DNA from: Spirosoma utsteinense
GTDB lineage: Bacteria; Bacteroidota; Bacteroidia; Cytophagales; Spirosomataceae
Direction of reading: 5' to 3'
DNA length: 64,000 nt
NCBI RefSeq assembly: GCF_014282275.1
Contig: NZ_VFIA01000027.1
Span: 1 to 64,000 of the forward strand
Shown here: piece after piece, positions 8,451 to 16,722 of the stretch
Layout of the letters: each line of letters begins with the position of its first letter
Numbering within the stretch: the stretch's first letter is position 1
The notes under the pieces: model-generated
Database searches by the model: none
What the model saw: only the letters and a program-made list of their open reading frames with translations
What the model was told of the DNA's origin: nothing
Position numbers and translations under genes: made by a program

Positions 8451-9683
8451 ATGCCACAAATCAGTTGCTCGTTCTGCGGAAGGCGTAAAAACGAGGTGAT
8501 GCTACTTTTATCAGGTATTGACGCGCATATCTGTAATTACTGCATCGAACAGGGCCACCAGGTGGTTCTGGAAGAAATGCGCCCGCGAAAAAGTGAGCCT
8601 ACCGAGATAAAGATAAATCTTATCAAGCCCATCGATATGAAGCGTCACCTCGATCAATACGTGATCGGGCAGGACGACGCCAAAAAATCGATTACGGTGG
8701 CGGTTTACAATCACTACAAACGATTGATGCAGACCAAAACCGATGATGATGTAACGATTGAAAAGTCGAATATCATTATGGTAGGCGAAACAGGTACCGG
8801 TAAAACGTATCTGGCCCGGTCTATCGCTAAAATTCTCGAAGTACCCTTTTGTATTGCCGATGCGACGGTTATCACCGAAGCTGGGTATGTGGGCGAAGAT
8901 GTCGAAACAATCCTGACCCGGCTGCTGCAGGCCGCCGACTACAACGTCGAGGCTGCTGAACGCGGGATCGTTTACATCGATGAGATCGATAAGATTGCCC
9001 GTAAGTCCGACAACCCGAGTATTACGCGCGACGTTAGCGGGGAGGGCGTTCAGCAGGCGTTGTTGAAACTGCTCGAAGGATCGGTTGTGAACGTGCCCCC
9101 CCAGGGTGGTCGGAAGCATCCTGACCAGCGCCTGATTTCGATCAATACCGAGAACATCCTTTTCATTTGCGGGGGTGCTTTCGATGGTATCGAGCGCCAC
9201 ATTACGAAGCGTATCAACACGCGCCCTATCGGGTTCTCGGGTGGTCGTCAGTTGAACGACACGCTCGAAAAGGATCACCTGATGCGCTATATTTCCGCCC
9301 TTGACCTGAAATCGTTTGGGTTAATTCCTGAGCTGATTGGCCGCTTGCCTGTGCTAACCCACCTCGAAGCCCTGGATCGCGATGCGCTGATGCGAATACT
9401 GACCGAACCCAAGAACGCCATTACCAAACAGTATGACAAACTGTTTCAGATGGAAGGCGTAACACTGATCTGGGATGAGAGTGCGCTGAACTACATTGTC
9501 GATCAGGCGCTTCAATACGGGCTGGGTGCGCGCGGACTTCGGTCTATCTGCGAGTCGATCATTACCGATGCCATGTTCGAAGTGCCTTCTCAGAGCAGTC
9601 TCAAGGAGCTAACGATCAGCCTGGAGTATGCTCGTGAAAAATTCGGAAAAACGGCTGCGTATGAACTTCGCTCGGCGGCCTAG
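8451..9683 (+). CDS. clpX: ATP-dependent Clp protease ATPase subunit ClpX
   Basis: ClpX is the AAA+ unfoldase that recognises substrates and feeds them to ClpP. Starting at 8451 (MPQISCSF) gives 410 residues; an in-frame ATG at 8403 would add 16 residues before the zinc finger. Visible motifs: a Cys4 zinc-binding domain (C6, C9, C28, C31), Walker A GETGTGKT, pore loop GYVG, Walker [10 protein letters not shown], and the IGF tripeptide in RPIGFSG that docks into ClpP. The domain order and length are normal. The Walker A variant has Glu where E. coli has Pro. Confidence 0.96.
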   Translation: MPQISCSFCGRRKNEVMLLLSGIDAHICNYCIEQGHQVVLEEMRPRKSEPTEIKINLIKPIDMKRHLDQYVIGQDDAKKSITVAVYNHYKRLMQTKTDDDVTIEKSNIIMVGETGTGKTYLARSIAKILEVPFCIADATVITEAGYVGEDVETILTRLLQAADYNVEAAERGIVYIDEIDKIARKSDNPSITRDVSGEGVQQALLKLLEGSVVNVPPQGGRKHPDQRLISINTENILFICGGAFDGIERHITKRINTRPIGFSGGRQLNDTLEKDHLMRYISALDLKSFGLIPELIGRLPVLTHLEALDRDALMRILTEPKNAITKQYDKLFQMEGVTLIWDESALNYIVDQALQYGLGARGLRSICESIITDAMFEVPSQSSLKELTISLEYAREKFGKTAAYELRSAA

Positions 9684-9741
9684 ACAGCCCTTTTGTTCGT
9701 TTCTTACGGGTTTGTACCAACCCATTAGTTGACGCCATGAC

Positions 9742-9760
9742 AGGCTGATCAGCCTTTTTT
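9742..9760 (+). terminator. First of two tandem terminators after clpX
   Basis: A short stem (aggct, 9742-9746; agcct, 9751-9755) with loop gatc is followed by TTTTT. A second terminator follows within 10 bases. Confidence 0.6.
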
Positions 9761-9763
9761 GTA

Positions 9764-9797
9764 GAACGACCGGCCCCCAAAAGCCGGTCGTTTTGTT
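9764..9797 (+). terminator. Second of two tandem terminators after clpX
   Basis: Stem gaacgaccggc (9764-9774) pairs with gccggtcgtt (9783-9792) and runs into TTTTG. Together with the preceding hairpin it should fully separate clpX from the downstream lipoprotein gene. Confidence 0.8.
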
Positions 9798-9900
9798 TTC
9801 CACTGACTCCTATTTTTGAACTGAAACTTAACAAACCTCTTACTACTAAGTTGGTATATTGATAATGAATTTGTTACCTCAAATTAATTCGCTTTTCGTC

Positions 9901-10482
9901 ATGAAGAAAATTACCTGCCAGTTTCTATTTATTGCTCTTGTATCAACGCTTATGGCGGCCTGTAGTCGCCCCGTCGCTTACCTTCAAAAAAGCCCCCGCG
10001 AAACAGTTGCCAGGGCTATGTCTCCAACAGCCGTAACACAAGTAGCCGTAACCGAAGCTGTGACGCCGGGTCCTGCTGAGGTGGCTGCTCCCGCTACCTT
10101 GTCTGTACCGATGGCTATAGATCAGGTTGATGCACTGGTTCGTAACGATAGTAAACTAGCGGCTGATAAAACAGTACAGAAACGGTTGAACAGGGTTAGA
10201 ACGCTGTTGGCCACATCGGATCAGGTAGATAAATCAGCGTCAGCCCATACCGCACGTCCGGCAAGCTTTACCGAACGAATGGTGATCAAGAAGCTCGATA
10301 AACAGATTACAAAGAAATTTTCTCCCCAGAAGCCAACAATTAATTCAGGGACGCTGGCAACGGGTGCCGTGCTGGTTATCATTGGTTTGCTGTTAATGGT
10401 GCTGACCTCAGGCACCGCTGCAACAATTGGCTTAGTTGCCTTAGTTATAGGCGTAATAGCGTTGCTGCTGGGGTTGCTATAG
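9901..10482 (+). CDS. Lipoprotein with C-terminal hydrophobic hairpin (paralogue A)
   Basis: I do not recognise this 193-residue protein. The start at 9901 gives a lipoprotein signal with lipobox TLMAAC (Cys20), followed by the motif CSRPVAYLQ shared with the next gene. A low-complexity Val/Ala/Pro/Thr-rich linker (about 40-75) follows, then a conserved segment (VRNDSKLAADKTVQKRLNRV), a basic segment (KKLDKQITKKFSP), and two hydrophobic stretches of about 20 residues (from about 150 to the end). A lipid-anchored N-terminus plus a C-terminal membrane hairpin is an odd architecture. A longer frame opens upstream at 9859 with TTG but would destroy the signal peptide. It is flanked by terminators, so it is probably monocistronic. 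Confidence 0.85.
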   Translation: MKKITCQFLFIALVSTLMAACSRPVAYLQKSPRETVARAMSPTAVTQVAVTEAVTPGPAEVAAPATLSVPMAIDQVDALVRNDSKLAADKTVQKRLNRVRTLLATSDQVDKSASAHTARPASFTERMVIKKLDKQITKKFSPQKPTINSGTLATGAVLVIIGLLLMVLTSGTAATIGLVALVIGVIALLLGLL

Positions 10483-10508
10483 CCACCTATGGTGCCAAAG
10501 TTGAACAG

Positions 10509-10548
10509 CAAAACGGTTCGTCAGATGTTTCTCTGACGAACCGTTTTG
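10509..10548 (+). terminator. Intrinsic terminator after lipoprotein A
   Basis: A 17-bp perfect stem (10509-10525 with 10532-10548, core acggttcgtc) has a 6-base loop and a following GTTTG. It ends the upstream lipoprotein transcript. Confidence 0.85.
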
Positions 10549-10670
10549 TTTGTCCAGCCCTATACGTTCGCTCAGATTTCACTACTATTTTCATTTATCG
10601 GATAACAATACAATAGGTAGCCTGTTGTGTGGATGTTAACTCAATGTCTTACTATAAAAAACAATTACCT

Positions 10671-11306
10671 ATGAGCAGTACATTCACCAAACACATTTAT
10701 GCCGCCCTGATGGGTGTAGCCGTTCTTTCATCCTGCAGCCGCCCGGTCGCTTATTTTCAACGTGGACCTGTTCAACACTACAACACACCTGCAACAGAAG
10801 CCGTAGCTGTGGCGGTTACTCCAGCCGAAGTTGCTCAGCCAGCTGAAGCGGTAGCTGTTGCACCCGTGGCCGTTGAAACTGCTGCTGTTGCTGTAGCCGC
10901 TCCTGCTCCGAAAGAACAGATTGCGCAGGCGAAAGCGACCATGTCGCAGGTTGAAGCGTACGTTCGCAATGACAGCAAACTGGCAACCGACAAGAAGCTG
11001 AATAAGCGGATGGACCGGGTAAAGAACATGCTGGCATCGGCCGAAGCTAAAACCGCTCTGGCGCAGAACACCACAACCACGACCAAGAAAGCGAATCTGC
11101 TGGAGCGTATGGCTACCAAAAAGATCGACAAGCAGATCAAACATAAACTGTCGCCCGAACGGACGATGGCCAAGTCGTTGCTGACAATTGGTTTGATCGT
11201 TGGTATTGCAGGTCTGCTTCTGATTATTCTGAATGCAGCGGCTCCTTTGGGCGTCATTGCGCTGATCGTGGGTCTTGCCTTGATCCTGGTCGACCTCTTA
11301 CGCTAA
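10671..11306 (+). CDS. Lipoprotein with C-terminal hydrophobic hairpin (paralogue B)
   Basis: This 211-residue paralogue of the preceding lipoprotein has lipobox VLSSC followed by the shared CSRPVAYFQ motif. The linker (about 45-85) is strikingly Ala/Val-rich (repeats of VAV, AVA, VAP). The conserved block YVRNDSKLATDKKLNKRMDRV, the basic segment TKKIDKQIKHKLSP and two C-terminal hydrophobic helices follow, as in paralogue A. I start at 10671 because a GTG-initiated extension from 10629 would bury the signal peptide. The alpha/beta hydrolase gene begins 16 bases after the stop and may be co-transcribed. Function unknown; the pattern suggests an envelope protein tied to the membrane at both ends (inference). 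Confidence 0.85.
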   Translation: MSSTFTKHIYAALMGVAVLSSCSRPVAYFQRGPVQHYNTPATEAVAVAVTPAEVAQPAEAVAVAPVAVETAAVAVAAPAPKEQIAQAKATMSQVEAYVRNDSKLATDKKLNKRMDRVKNMLASAEAKTALAQNTTTTTKKANLLERMATKKIDKQIKHKLSPERTMAKSLLTIGLIVGIAGLLLIILNAAAPLGVIALIVGLALILVDLLR

Positions 11307-11322
11307 TAAAAGCAACTAACTG

Positions 11323-12051
11323 ATGAGTGATTCATTCACCATCGTTTTGATTCACGGACACGGCGTAGATGCTTCCATTTGGGATGGCATCTACGCCGGT
11401 CTGGTATCAGACGGTACCGTTCTAAGACCTGATTTTTCGCGTATCGCAAATCTGACGACCATAGAGGAGTACACCAAAAACCTGTACGACCAGCTACAGG
11501 CCGCTGGTAGCCGGAAGGTCGTTCTGATTGGCCATTCGATGGGTGGCTATATGGCGCTGTCCTTTGCCGAACGACACCCGGAGATGGTCCACGGCCTTTG
11601 CCTGTTCCATTCTACAGCTTATGCCGATGATGAAAAGAAAAAGGTGCAGCGGCAACAAATTATAAATGCACTAAGCCTGAATGGGAGCCGACCGTTTCTG
11701 GAAACGGCCATTACCAATATGTTCGCGCCTGACAATCGGGAGGGGATGAAAGCAACCAGGCAGGAACTGATCGACCGGTACAGCACGTTGCCCAGCGACG
11801 CTTTACAGTCAGGAATACGGGCCATTATGTCACGTCCCGACCGGACCCATGTGCTTCAAACGGCCCCATTTCCGGTCCTGATCGTGGCGGGTCGGCATGA
11901 CCAGCTGGTATCCATGGAAAAGAGCCGGCAGCTGGCCGATTCGCTGCCCAAAGCACAACTGACGGTGCTCGAAACATCTGGACATCTGGGTATGATCGAA
12001 CAGCCCGACGAAGCACTGGCCATACTAAACTCGTTTGTAGCCCGCTTGTAA
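11323..12051 (+). CDS. Alpha/beta-hydrolase fold protein
   Basis: This 242-residue hydrolase has no signal peptide and is probably cytoplasmic. The fold signatures are HGHGVDASIWDG near the oxyanion hole, nucleophile elbow GHSMGG (Ser about residue 70), an acid in the segment VAGRHDQLV, and the catalytic His in SGHLGMIEQP. These match esterases or lactonases of the MhpC/BioH type. The substrate cannot be predicted. It follows the second lipoprotein by 16 bases and is closed by a terminator, so it may belong to that transcript. Confidence 0.9.
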   Translation: MSDSFTIVLIHGHGVDASIWDGIYAGLVSDGTVLRPDFSRIANLTTIEEYTKNLYDQLQAAGSRKVVLIGHSMGGYMALSFAERHPEMVHGLCLFHSTAYADDEKKKVQRQQIINALSLNGSRPFLETAITNMFAPDNREGMKATRQELIDRYSTLPSDALQSGIRAIMSRPDRTHVLQTAPFPVLIVAGRHDQLVSMEKSRQLADSLPKAQLTVLETSGHLGMIEQPDEALAILNSFVARL

Positions 12052-12073
12052 TTCCTTATTGTATGGACAGGAG

Positions 12074-12098
12074 AGGAGGCTGTGTAGCTTCCTTTTTG
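12074..12098 (+). terminator. Intrinsic terminator after the alpha/beta hydrolase
   Basis: Stem aggaggct pairs with agcttcct (one mismatch) across loop gtgt and is followed by TTTTG. Confidence 0.65.
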
Positions 12099-12213
12099 TG
12101 TTTAGCCCCCGTTTTCGACGGATTATCCGTAAACTTGCAGCCGTTTATACTACCCGATGAGTGACTGAGTTCAATCTATTCGGTCAGCTTATTTCTCTTT
12201 TTTCTTTGCATCC

Positions 12214-13347
12214 ATGGCCAATCTTTTTGACGTTTATCCGCTCTACGATATTGAACCTGTTCGGGCGCAGGGTAGCTACCTTTGGGATGTCGATGGCACC
12301 CGTTACCTCGATCTGTACGGTGGTCATGCCGTCATATCAGTTGGTCATACGCATCCTCGCTATGTGCAGGCGTTGACCGATCAGCTTCATAAGATTTCGT
12401 TTTATTCCAACTCTGTCCGGATTCCGCTCCAGCAGGAACTGGCCGATAAGCTGGGCGCTCTCTCAGGTCACCCGGATTATGCGCTGTTTTTGTGCAATTC
12501 TGGCGCTGAAGCGAACGAGAATGCGCTTAAGCTTGCCTCGTTTCATAACGGTCGCACCAAAGTTGTTGCGTTCACAAAATCTTTCCACGGACGTACGGCG
12601 GGTGCGGTTGCGGCTACCGATAACCTGTCTATCGTAGCCCCTATCAACTACAATCAGCACGTTCAGTTCCTGCCGTTCAATGATGTCGATGCTGCTTTAA
12701 CGGGTATCACCAACGAGACCTGCGCCGTCATTATTGAAGGTATTCAGGGTGTAGGCGGTATTCATGTGGCAACCGATTCGTTTTTGCAGGCGCTGCGTCA
12801 GCGATGCGACGAAACCGGCGCGGTGCTGATCCTGGATGGGGTTCAGTGCGGCTACGGGCGGTCGGGTAGGTTCTTCTCCCACCAGTTCAGTGGGATCGAA
12901 GCCGATATTATTTCTATGGCGAAAGGCATGGGCAACGGTTTCCCCATCGGTGGTATCCTGATTTCGCCCAAATTCAAATCCAGCTACGGCTTGCTTGGTA
13001 CTACGTTCGGTGGTAATCATCTGGCCTGTACGGCCGCCATTGCAGTGCTCGACATCATGAAGGACGAAGGCCTGATTGAGAACGCTACCCGGATGGGCAC
13101 CTATTTCATGGATGGTATCCGGCAGATCGGGGGCTATAAAGATCTGCGTGGCCGGGGCCTTATGATCGGAATAGAATATGACTTTCCGGTCGATGCGCTG
13201 CGTAAGTCGCTGTTGTTTACGCACAAGCAGTTTACCGGCGTAGCGGGCAAGCATACCATCCGGTTGCTGCCTTCGCTGGCTATTGGTGTCGACGAAGCGG
13301 ACAAGTTTCTGGAAGCATTGAGTAAAGAGGTCAAACAGGTAGTTTAA
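12214..13347 (+). CDS. argD: Acetylornithine (or succinylornithine) aminotransferase ArgD
   Basis: This PLP-dependent class III aminotransferase converts N-acyl-glutamate semialdehyde to N-acyl-ornithine in arginine synthesis. Visible signatures: YLDLYGGHAVISVGHTHP, SGAEANENALKLA, FHGRTAGAVAATDN, LDGVQCGYGRSGRFF (PLP contact), the Schiff-base Lys in SMAKGMGNGFPIGG, and TFGGNHLAC. The length of 377 residues is normal. It begins an argD-argF'-argB operon with 22-base and 21-base gaps. Whether the acyl group is acetyl or succinyl depends on the pathway; the transcarbamylase downstream hints at succinyl. Confidence 0.93.
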   Translation: MANLFDVYPLYDIEPVRAQGSYLWDVDGTRYLDLYGGHAVISVGHTHPRYVQALTDQLHKISFYSNSVRIPLQQELADKLGALSGHPDYALFLCNSGAEANENALKLASFHNGRTKVVAFTKSFHGRTAGAVAATDNLSIVAPINYNQHVQFLPFNDVDAALTGITNETCAVIIEGIQGVGGIHVATDSFLQALRQRCDETGAVLILDGVQCGYGRSGRFFSHQFSGIEADIISMAKGMGNGFPIGGILISPKFKSSYGLLGTTFGGNHLACTAAIAVLDIMKDEGLIENATRMGTYFMDGIRQIGGYKDLRGRGLMIGIEYDFPVDALRKSLLFTHKQFTGVAGKHTIRLLPSLAIGVDEADKFLEALSKEVKQVV

Positions 13348-13369
13348 TAGCAGAACCCGTAACGTATAC

Positions 13370-14344
13370 ATGAAAAATTTCCTTTCACTCGCCGACGTCA
13401 CCGACCTCGACGCCCTGATTCAATCTGGCCGCGACGCTAAAGCCAGTCCCTTTGCCGACCAGCAACTGGGAAAAAATAAAACCATTGGACTGATCTTTTT
13501 CAACTCCAGCCTCCGTACCCGCCTGAGTACGCAGAAAGCAGCTCAAAACCTGGGCATGAACGTCATGATGATGAACGTTGGTCAGGATAGCTGGGGCCTG
13601 GAAATGGAAGAAGGGGTATTGATGAATGGCGACAAGGCCGAGCACATCCGCGAAGCAGCCGCCGTTATTGGCCGCTATTGCGATATCATCGGCATTCGCG
13701 CTTTCGCTGAGCTGAATGACCGCGAGAAAGACTACCGTGAACAGGTGATGAACCAGTTTGCCAAATATGCCCGTGTTCCCATCGTCAACCTCGAATCGGC
13801 GACACGCCACCCGCTTCAGTCACTGGCCGATTGTATCACCATCGAAGAAGCAAAAGCCACATCATCACTTATTCCAGCCCGCCCAAAGGTGGTGCTGACG
13901 TGGTTACCCCATTTCAAACCACTGCCGCAGGCGGTAGCCAACTCATTTTGCGAGTGGATGAACGCCCGCGCCAGGTCCGGCGATGTGGAGTTCGTTGTGA
14001 CCCACCCCGAAGGCTACGAACTCGCCCCCGAATTTGTTGGTGATGCGCCGGTCATCTATAACCGGGCCGAGGCATTCGCGGGCGCAGATTTCATTTATGG
14101 TAAAAACTGGTCATCCTACGCCCAGTACGGGCAAGTGCTGACGCAGGACCCTTCCTGGGCGGTAACAATGGACGACATGAACCGGACCAATAGTGGTAAG
14201 TTCATGCATTGTCTGCCCGTTCGTCGTAACCTCAAGGTATCGGACGCCGTCCTCGACGGTCCCCAGTCACTGGTGATCGAGCAGGCTGCCAATCGTGAAT
14301 GGTCTGCTCAGGCGGTGTTGAAAGAAATCCTGAAAACCTTATAA
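13370..14344 (+). CDS. argF': N-acyl-L-ornithine transcarbamylase (probably succinylornithine type)
   Basis: This enzyme carbamoylates an N-acylated ornithine, giving N-acyl-citrulline, in the variant arginine pathway of Bacteroidota and xanthomonads. The carbamoyl-phosphate loop SLRTRLST (residues 47-54), RHPLQSLAD and HCLPVRRN are present, and the protein aligns without gaps at its N-terminus with my memory of the Bacteroides fragilis enzyme. At the specificity position, Pro90 in the Bacteroides succinyl enzyme and Glu92 in the Xanthomonas acetyl enzyme, this protein has Ala90 (GDKAEH). The absence of Glu favours succinyl-ornithine (inference). Normal length of 324 residues; middle gene of the operon. 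Confidence 0.92.
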   Translation: MKNFLSLADVTDLDALIQSGRDAKASPFADQQLGKNKTIGLIFFNSSLRTRLSTQKAAQNLGMNVMMMNVGQDSWGLEMEEGVLMNGDKAEHIREAAAVIGRYCDIIGIRAFAELNDREKDYREQVMNQFAKYARVPIVNLESATRHPLQSLADCITIEEAKATSSLIPARPKVVLTWLPHFKPLPQAVANSFCEWMNARARSGDVEFVVTHPEGYELAPEFVGDAPVIYNRAEAFAGADFIYGKNWSSYAQYGQVLTQDPSWAVTMDDMNRTNSGKFMHCLPVRRNLKVSDAVLDGPQSLVIEQAANREWSAQAVLKEILKTL

Positions 14345-14365
14345 TTGGAGCGCCTGGCCCAGAAC

Positions 14366-15148
14366 ATGAACAAGCTCACCCTTATCAAGATCGGTGGTAA
14401 CGTCATTGACAACCCCGATGCGTTAAGCCGTTTTCTAACCGCTTTTGCGTCCGTACCCGGATCGAAGCTGCTCGTTCATGGCGGGGGGAAAATTGCTACA
14501 CAGGTAGCCGAGAAGCTGGGTATAGAAACGACGATGATCGATGGTCGGCGCATTACCGATCAACCCATGCTCGATGTTGTTACGATGGTTTACGGGGGGC
14601 TCGTGAATAAACAGCTGGTAGCCCGGCTTCAGGCGCTGGATATCAACGCTATTGGTATGACCGGAGCGGATGCCGGAACGGTACTGGCCCACAAACGCCC
14701 TGTCAACGAAATCGACTACGGCCTGGTGGGAGATATCGATGAAGTCGATTCGGGACAGATCCAGTTTTTTCTGCGGCAGGGATTGACACCCGTTTTTGCG
14801 CCCATAACGTACGGAAAGGCAGGGGAGTTGTTCAATACCAACGCCGATACGATGGCCTCTGCTATTGCCGTCGATATGGTTCGGCACAATGAGGTGACGC
14901 TGGTTTACTGTTTTGAGAAGAGAGGGGTTCTGGCTGATCCGGCCGATGATGACAGTGTCATTGCAACGTTGACACCCGACCGTTATGCTGAACACAAAGC
15001 AGCTGGTACCATTAACAAAGGCATGATTCCGAAACTGGATAATGCATTCAACGCCATCCGGAATGGCGTTATGCGGGTCATCATTTGCCATGCCGATGAC
15101 GTAGCGGCTGCCGTCCTTCACGGAGCAGGCACCACGCTGACGCTGTAG
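14366..15148 (+). CDS. argB: Acetylglutamate kinase ArgB (N-acylglutamate kinase)
   Basis: This amino-acid kinase phosphorylates N-acylglutamate in the second step of arginine synthesis. Motifs: KIGGNVID near the N-terminus, HGGGK for substrate binding, GMTGADAGTV, and the C-terminal MIPKLDNAFNAI. The frame is open from a TTG right after the argF' stop (14345), but the ATG at 14366 begins directly before the conserved first strand (MNKLTLIKIGG) and gives 260 residues. A GGAG lies about 16 bases upstream. In a succinyl-type pathway it would act on N-succinylglutamate instead. Confidence 0.93.
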   Translation: MNKLTLIKIGGNVIDNPDALSRFLTAFASVPGSKLLVHGGGKIATQVAEKLGIETTMIDGRRITDQPMLDVVTMVYGGLVNKQLVARLQALDINAIGMTGADAGTVLAHKRPVNEIDYGLVGDIDEVDSGQIQFFLRQGLTPVFAPITYGKAGELFNTNADTMASAIAVDMVRHNEVTLVYCFEKRGVLADPADDDSVIATLTPDRYAEHKAAGTINKGMIPKLDNAFNAIRNGVMRVIICHADDVAAAVLHGAGTTLTL

Positions 15149-15182
15149 CAGCAAGCTTGTGAAGCTTTTCGGTTCGGGAAGG

Positions 15183-15719
15183 CTACTTTTCGGCCAGGAG
15201 GCTTACCACACGCCGAACCCCCATAAACCGGCGCTGGTAGTAGTCGGCGTGGAGATAGTCATAGCGGACACCCCCGCTCCAGGCCGAATGAATGAACTTG
15301 ATGCGGTTACCCACAACTTCGGTAATCAGGCCAACGTGGCCAATTCGGGAGCTGCCGGAACTGTGGCCTTTGAACAAAATCAGATCGCCCGGTTGTGCAT
15401 CATCCTTATCAACCGCTTCACCAACATGTCCCTGAGCGGCACTGGAATGGGGCAATGATATGCCAAACTTATTGAAGCAGAAACGGGTGAAGCCAGAGCA
15501 ATCGAAACCGTGGGTAGTAGTGCCACCGGAGCGGTAGCGGATGGAGAGGTGTTTTCGGGCGTAATCGATGACGTTGCTAACGAGCGGAATTTGATCGTAA
15601 AAGCTTTCCTGAGGAGAAGTTACGGTGGGATTAACGTCTGTTACGGTGGGCTTTGTTTGGGCTTGAACGATGCCAAACGAGACAGCACAAAGCGCTGTCA
15701 GGAGCATTTTCTTCGTCAT
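15183..15719 (-). CDS. NlpC/P60-family cell wall endopeptidase
   Basis: This 178-residue exported cysteine peptidase probably cuts peptidoglycan stem peptides. The signal peptide covers about residues 1-20 (ending IVQA). The catalytic Cys is in HGFDCSGFTRFCF, the His in RIGHVGLI, and the third polar residue in IKFIHSAWSGG. There is a single catalytic domain with no SH3 or LysM module. Its stop lies 34 bases from the convergent argB stop. Upstream is the REP-like repeat at 15914-16102. Confidence 0.93.
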   Translation of the reverse strand: MTKKMLLTALCAVSFGIVQAQTKPTVTDVNPTVTSPQESFYDQIPLVSNVIDYARKHLSIRYRSGGTTTHGFDCSGFTRFCFNKFGISLPHSSAAQGHVGEAVDKDDAQPGDLILFKGHSSGSSRIGHVGLITEVVGNRIKFIHSAWSGGVRYDYLHADYYQRRFMGVRRVVSLLAEK

Positions 15720-15913
15720 AGAAATGGGTCAAATCCAGGTTAGGTTTTATAAAAGTAAACAGGTGGGGCTCTTTTGCCAAATAAATGGGGAAAGTATTCT
15801 ACATCGGTTGCGAAACATTTTCTGTGCCAACCCTGACAACCTACTGAGAACAAGCGACGTAAGGATGATATTCTGGCTCACATTAAATTTCCATAATATG
15901 GACGGTAACCTGT

Positions 15914-16102
15914 CCTGCCAGTGGTCCGTAAGGACCCTGGTAGTGGCTGGCTGCTTGCTGGCTTCAAGGTGAGTTGTGGATGAGATTCTGCCCGTGTCTG
16001 CCGAGGGGCCACCTCTGGCGGGGTTAGTAGGCTGAGGAGTTCTTGTATAATCATTGCCCGAGCAAGTAGCCACTACCAGGGTCCTTACGGACCACTGGCA
16101 GG
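15914..16102. repeat. REP-like inverted repeat pair (copy 1)
   Basis: Two 35-bp arms, 15914-15948 and 16068-16102, are perfect reverse complements separated by 119 bp. Each arm is itself a near-palindrome: ggtcc-gtaa-ggacc flanked by ccag and ctgg. The same arm sequence, with a different inner loop, recurs at 63497-63628. The pair has the form of REPIN elements (two REP hairpins in inverted order). It lies upstream of the NlpC/P60 gene and next to the terminator at 16117-16172. Confidence 0.85.
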
Positions 16103-16116
16103 GCATACAGCAAAAA

Positions 16117-16172
16117 AAACGGTCTTTGTTACGGAGCCAAACTAACGTTCGACTCCGTAACAAAGACCGTTT
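16117..16172 (-). terminator. Strong terminator of the small membrane protein gene
   Basis: A 20-bp perfect stem (16117-16136 with 16153-16172) begins 24 bases past the minus-strand stop at 16197. On that strand it is followed by a run of eight T (A-run 16112-16119). Confidence 0.9.
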
Positions 16173-16196
16173 CAGGAACTTTCGATTATGACCAGA

Positions 16197-16631
16197 TCAG
16201 AACCAGCCTGCTCCGGGAATACGGAATGGCCACGGAATCGACGCCAGAATCAGCAGCAGCCCGATGCCGTAGAAGATGCCCACCAGCCGTTGCTTTGTTA
16301 CAGGGTCTGTAGCACGTTTTGAACGGGAGTAACCAATCGTGATCAGTATGATGGCGATAAGCATCCCGGTTGTGTGCTCAACCGTATAGAAGCGGTAAAT
16401 CTTATCGCTCATCAGGGAGAAATTCACTTTTGGACTTATGAAATACAGGACAAGCCCAATAATGAGTTGTGTATGGACAGCAATCAGCGTGAAGAGATAC
16501 AGTTTACGGTTACCGTCGGTATAACCGCTTCGGCCCTGCCATTTGCCGATGGATACGATGACAGCAACTACCAGCAAGATAAGGGCAATCCAGCGAAGTC
16601 CCGAGTGAGCGTGTACTAATCCGGAATACAT
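16197..16631 (-). CDS. Four-helix membrane protein, cytochrome b-like
   Basis: This 144-residue inner-membrane protein is of a Bacteroidota family often labelled cytochrome B. I start at MYSGLVHAHSG (16629-16631). Four hydrophobic helices are visible, near residues 10-32, 43-64, 78-99 and 115-133. His residues sit at or near helix ends (VHAHSGLRW, IAVHTQL, VEHTTGM) and could ligate heme, though this is not proven. No partner electron-transfer gene is adjacent. It is transcribed alone and ends at the strong terminator beyond 16172. Confidence 0.8.
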   Translation of the reverse strand: MYSGLVHAHSGLRWIALILLVVAVIVSIGKWQGRSGYTDGNRKLYLFTLIAVHTQLIIGLVLYFISPKVNFSLMSDKIYRFYTVEHTTGMLIAIILITIGYSRSKRATDPVTKQRLVGIFYGIGLLLILASIPWPFRIPGAGWF

Positions 16632-16722
16632 ACAATAGTGAGTTTTAGCGAACAAATTTGTTTATAGGGCAAAGAAACAACCAAATGGACAACTTACACC
16701 GACAATTGGTTGTTTGGCCACT

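Noticed and set aside
8511-9278. 255-codon minus-strand frame inside clpX
   Set aside because: It is the antisense of conserved ClpX coding sequence, with no recognisable motif or start context.
15914-16102. CRISPR or insertion-sequence ends at the 35-bp repeats
   Set aside because: There are only two arms in inverted order, with no regular spacers, no cas genes, no transposase between them and no target-site duplication. A REP-type element explains them better.
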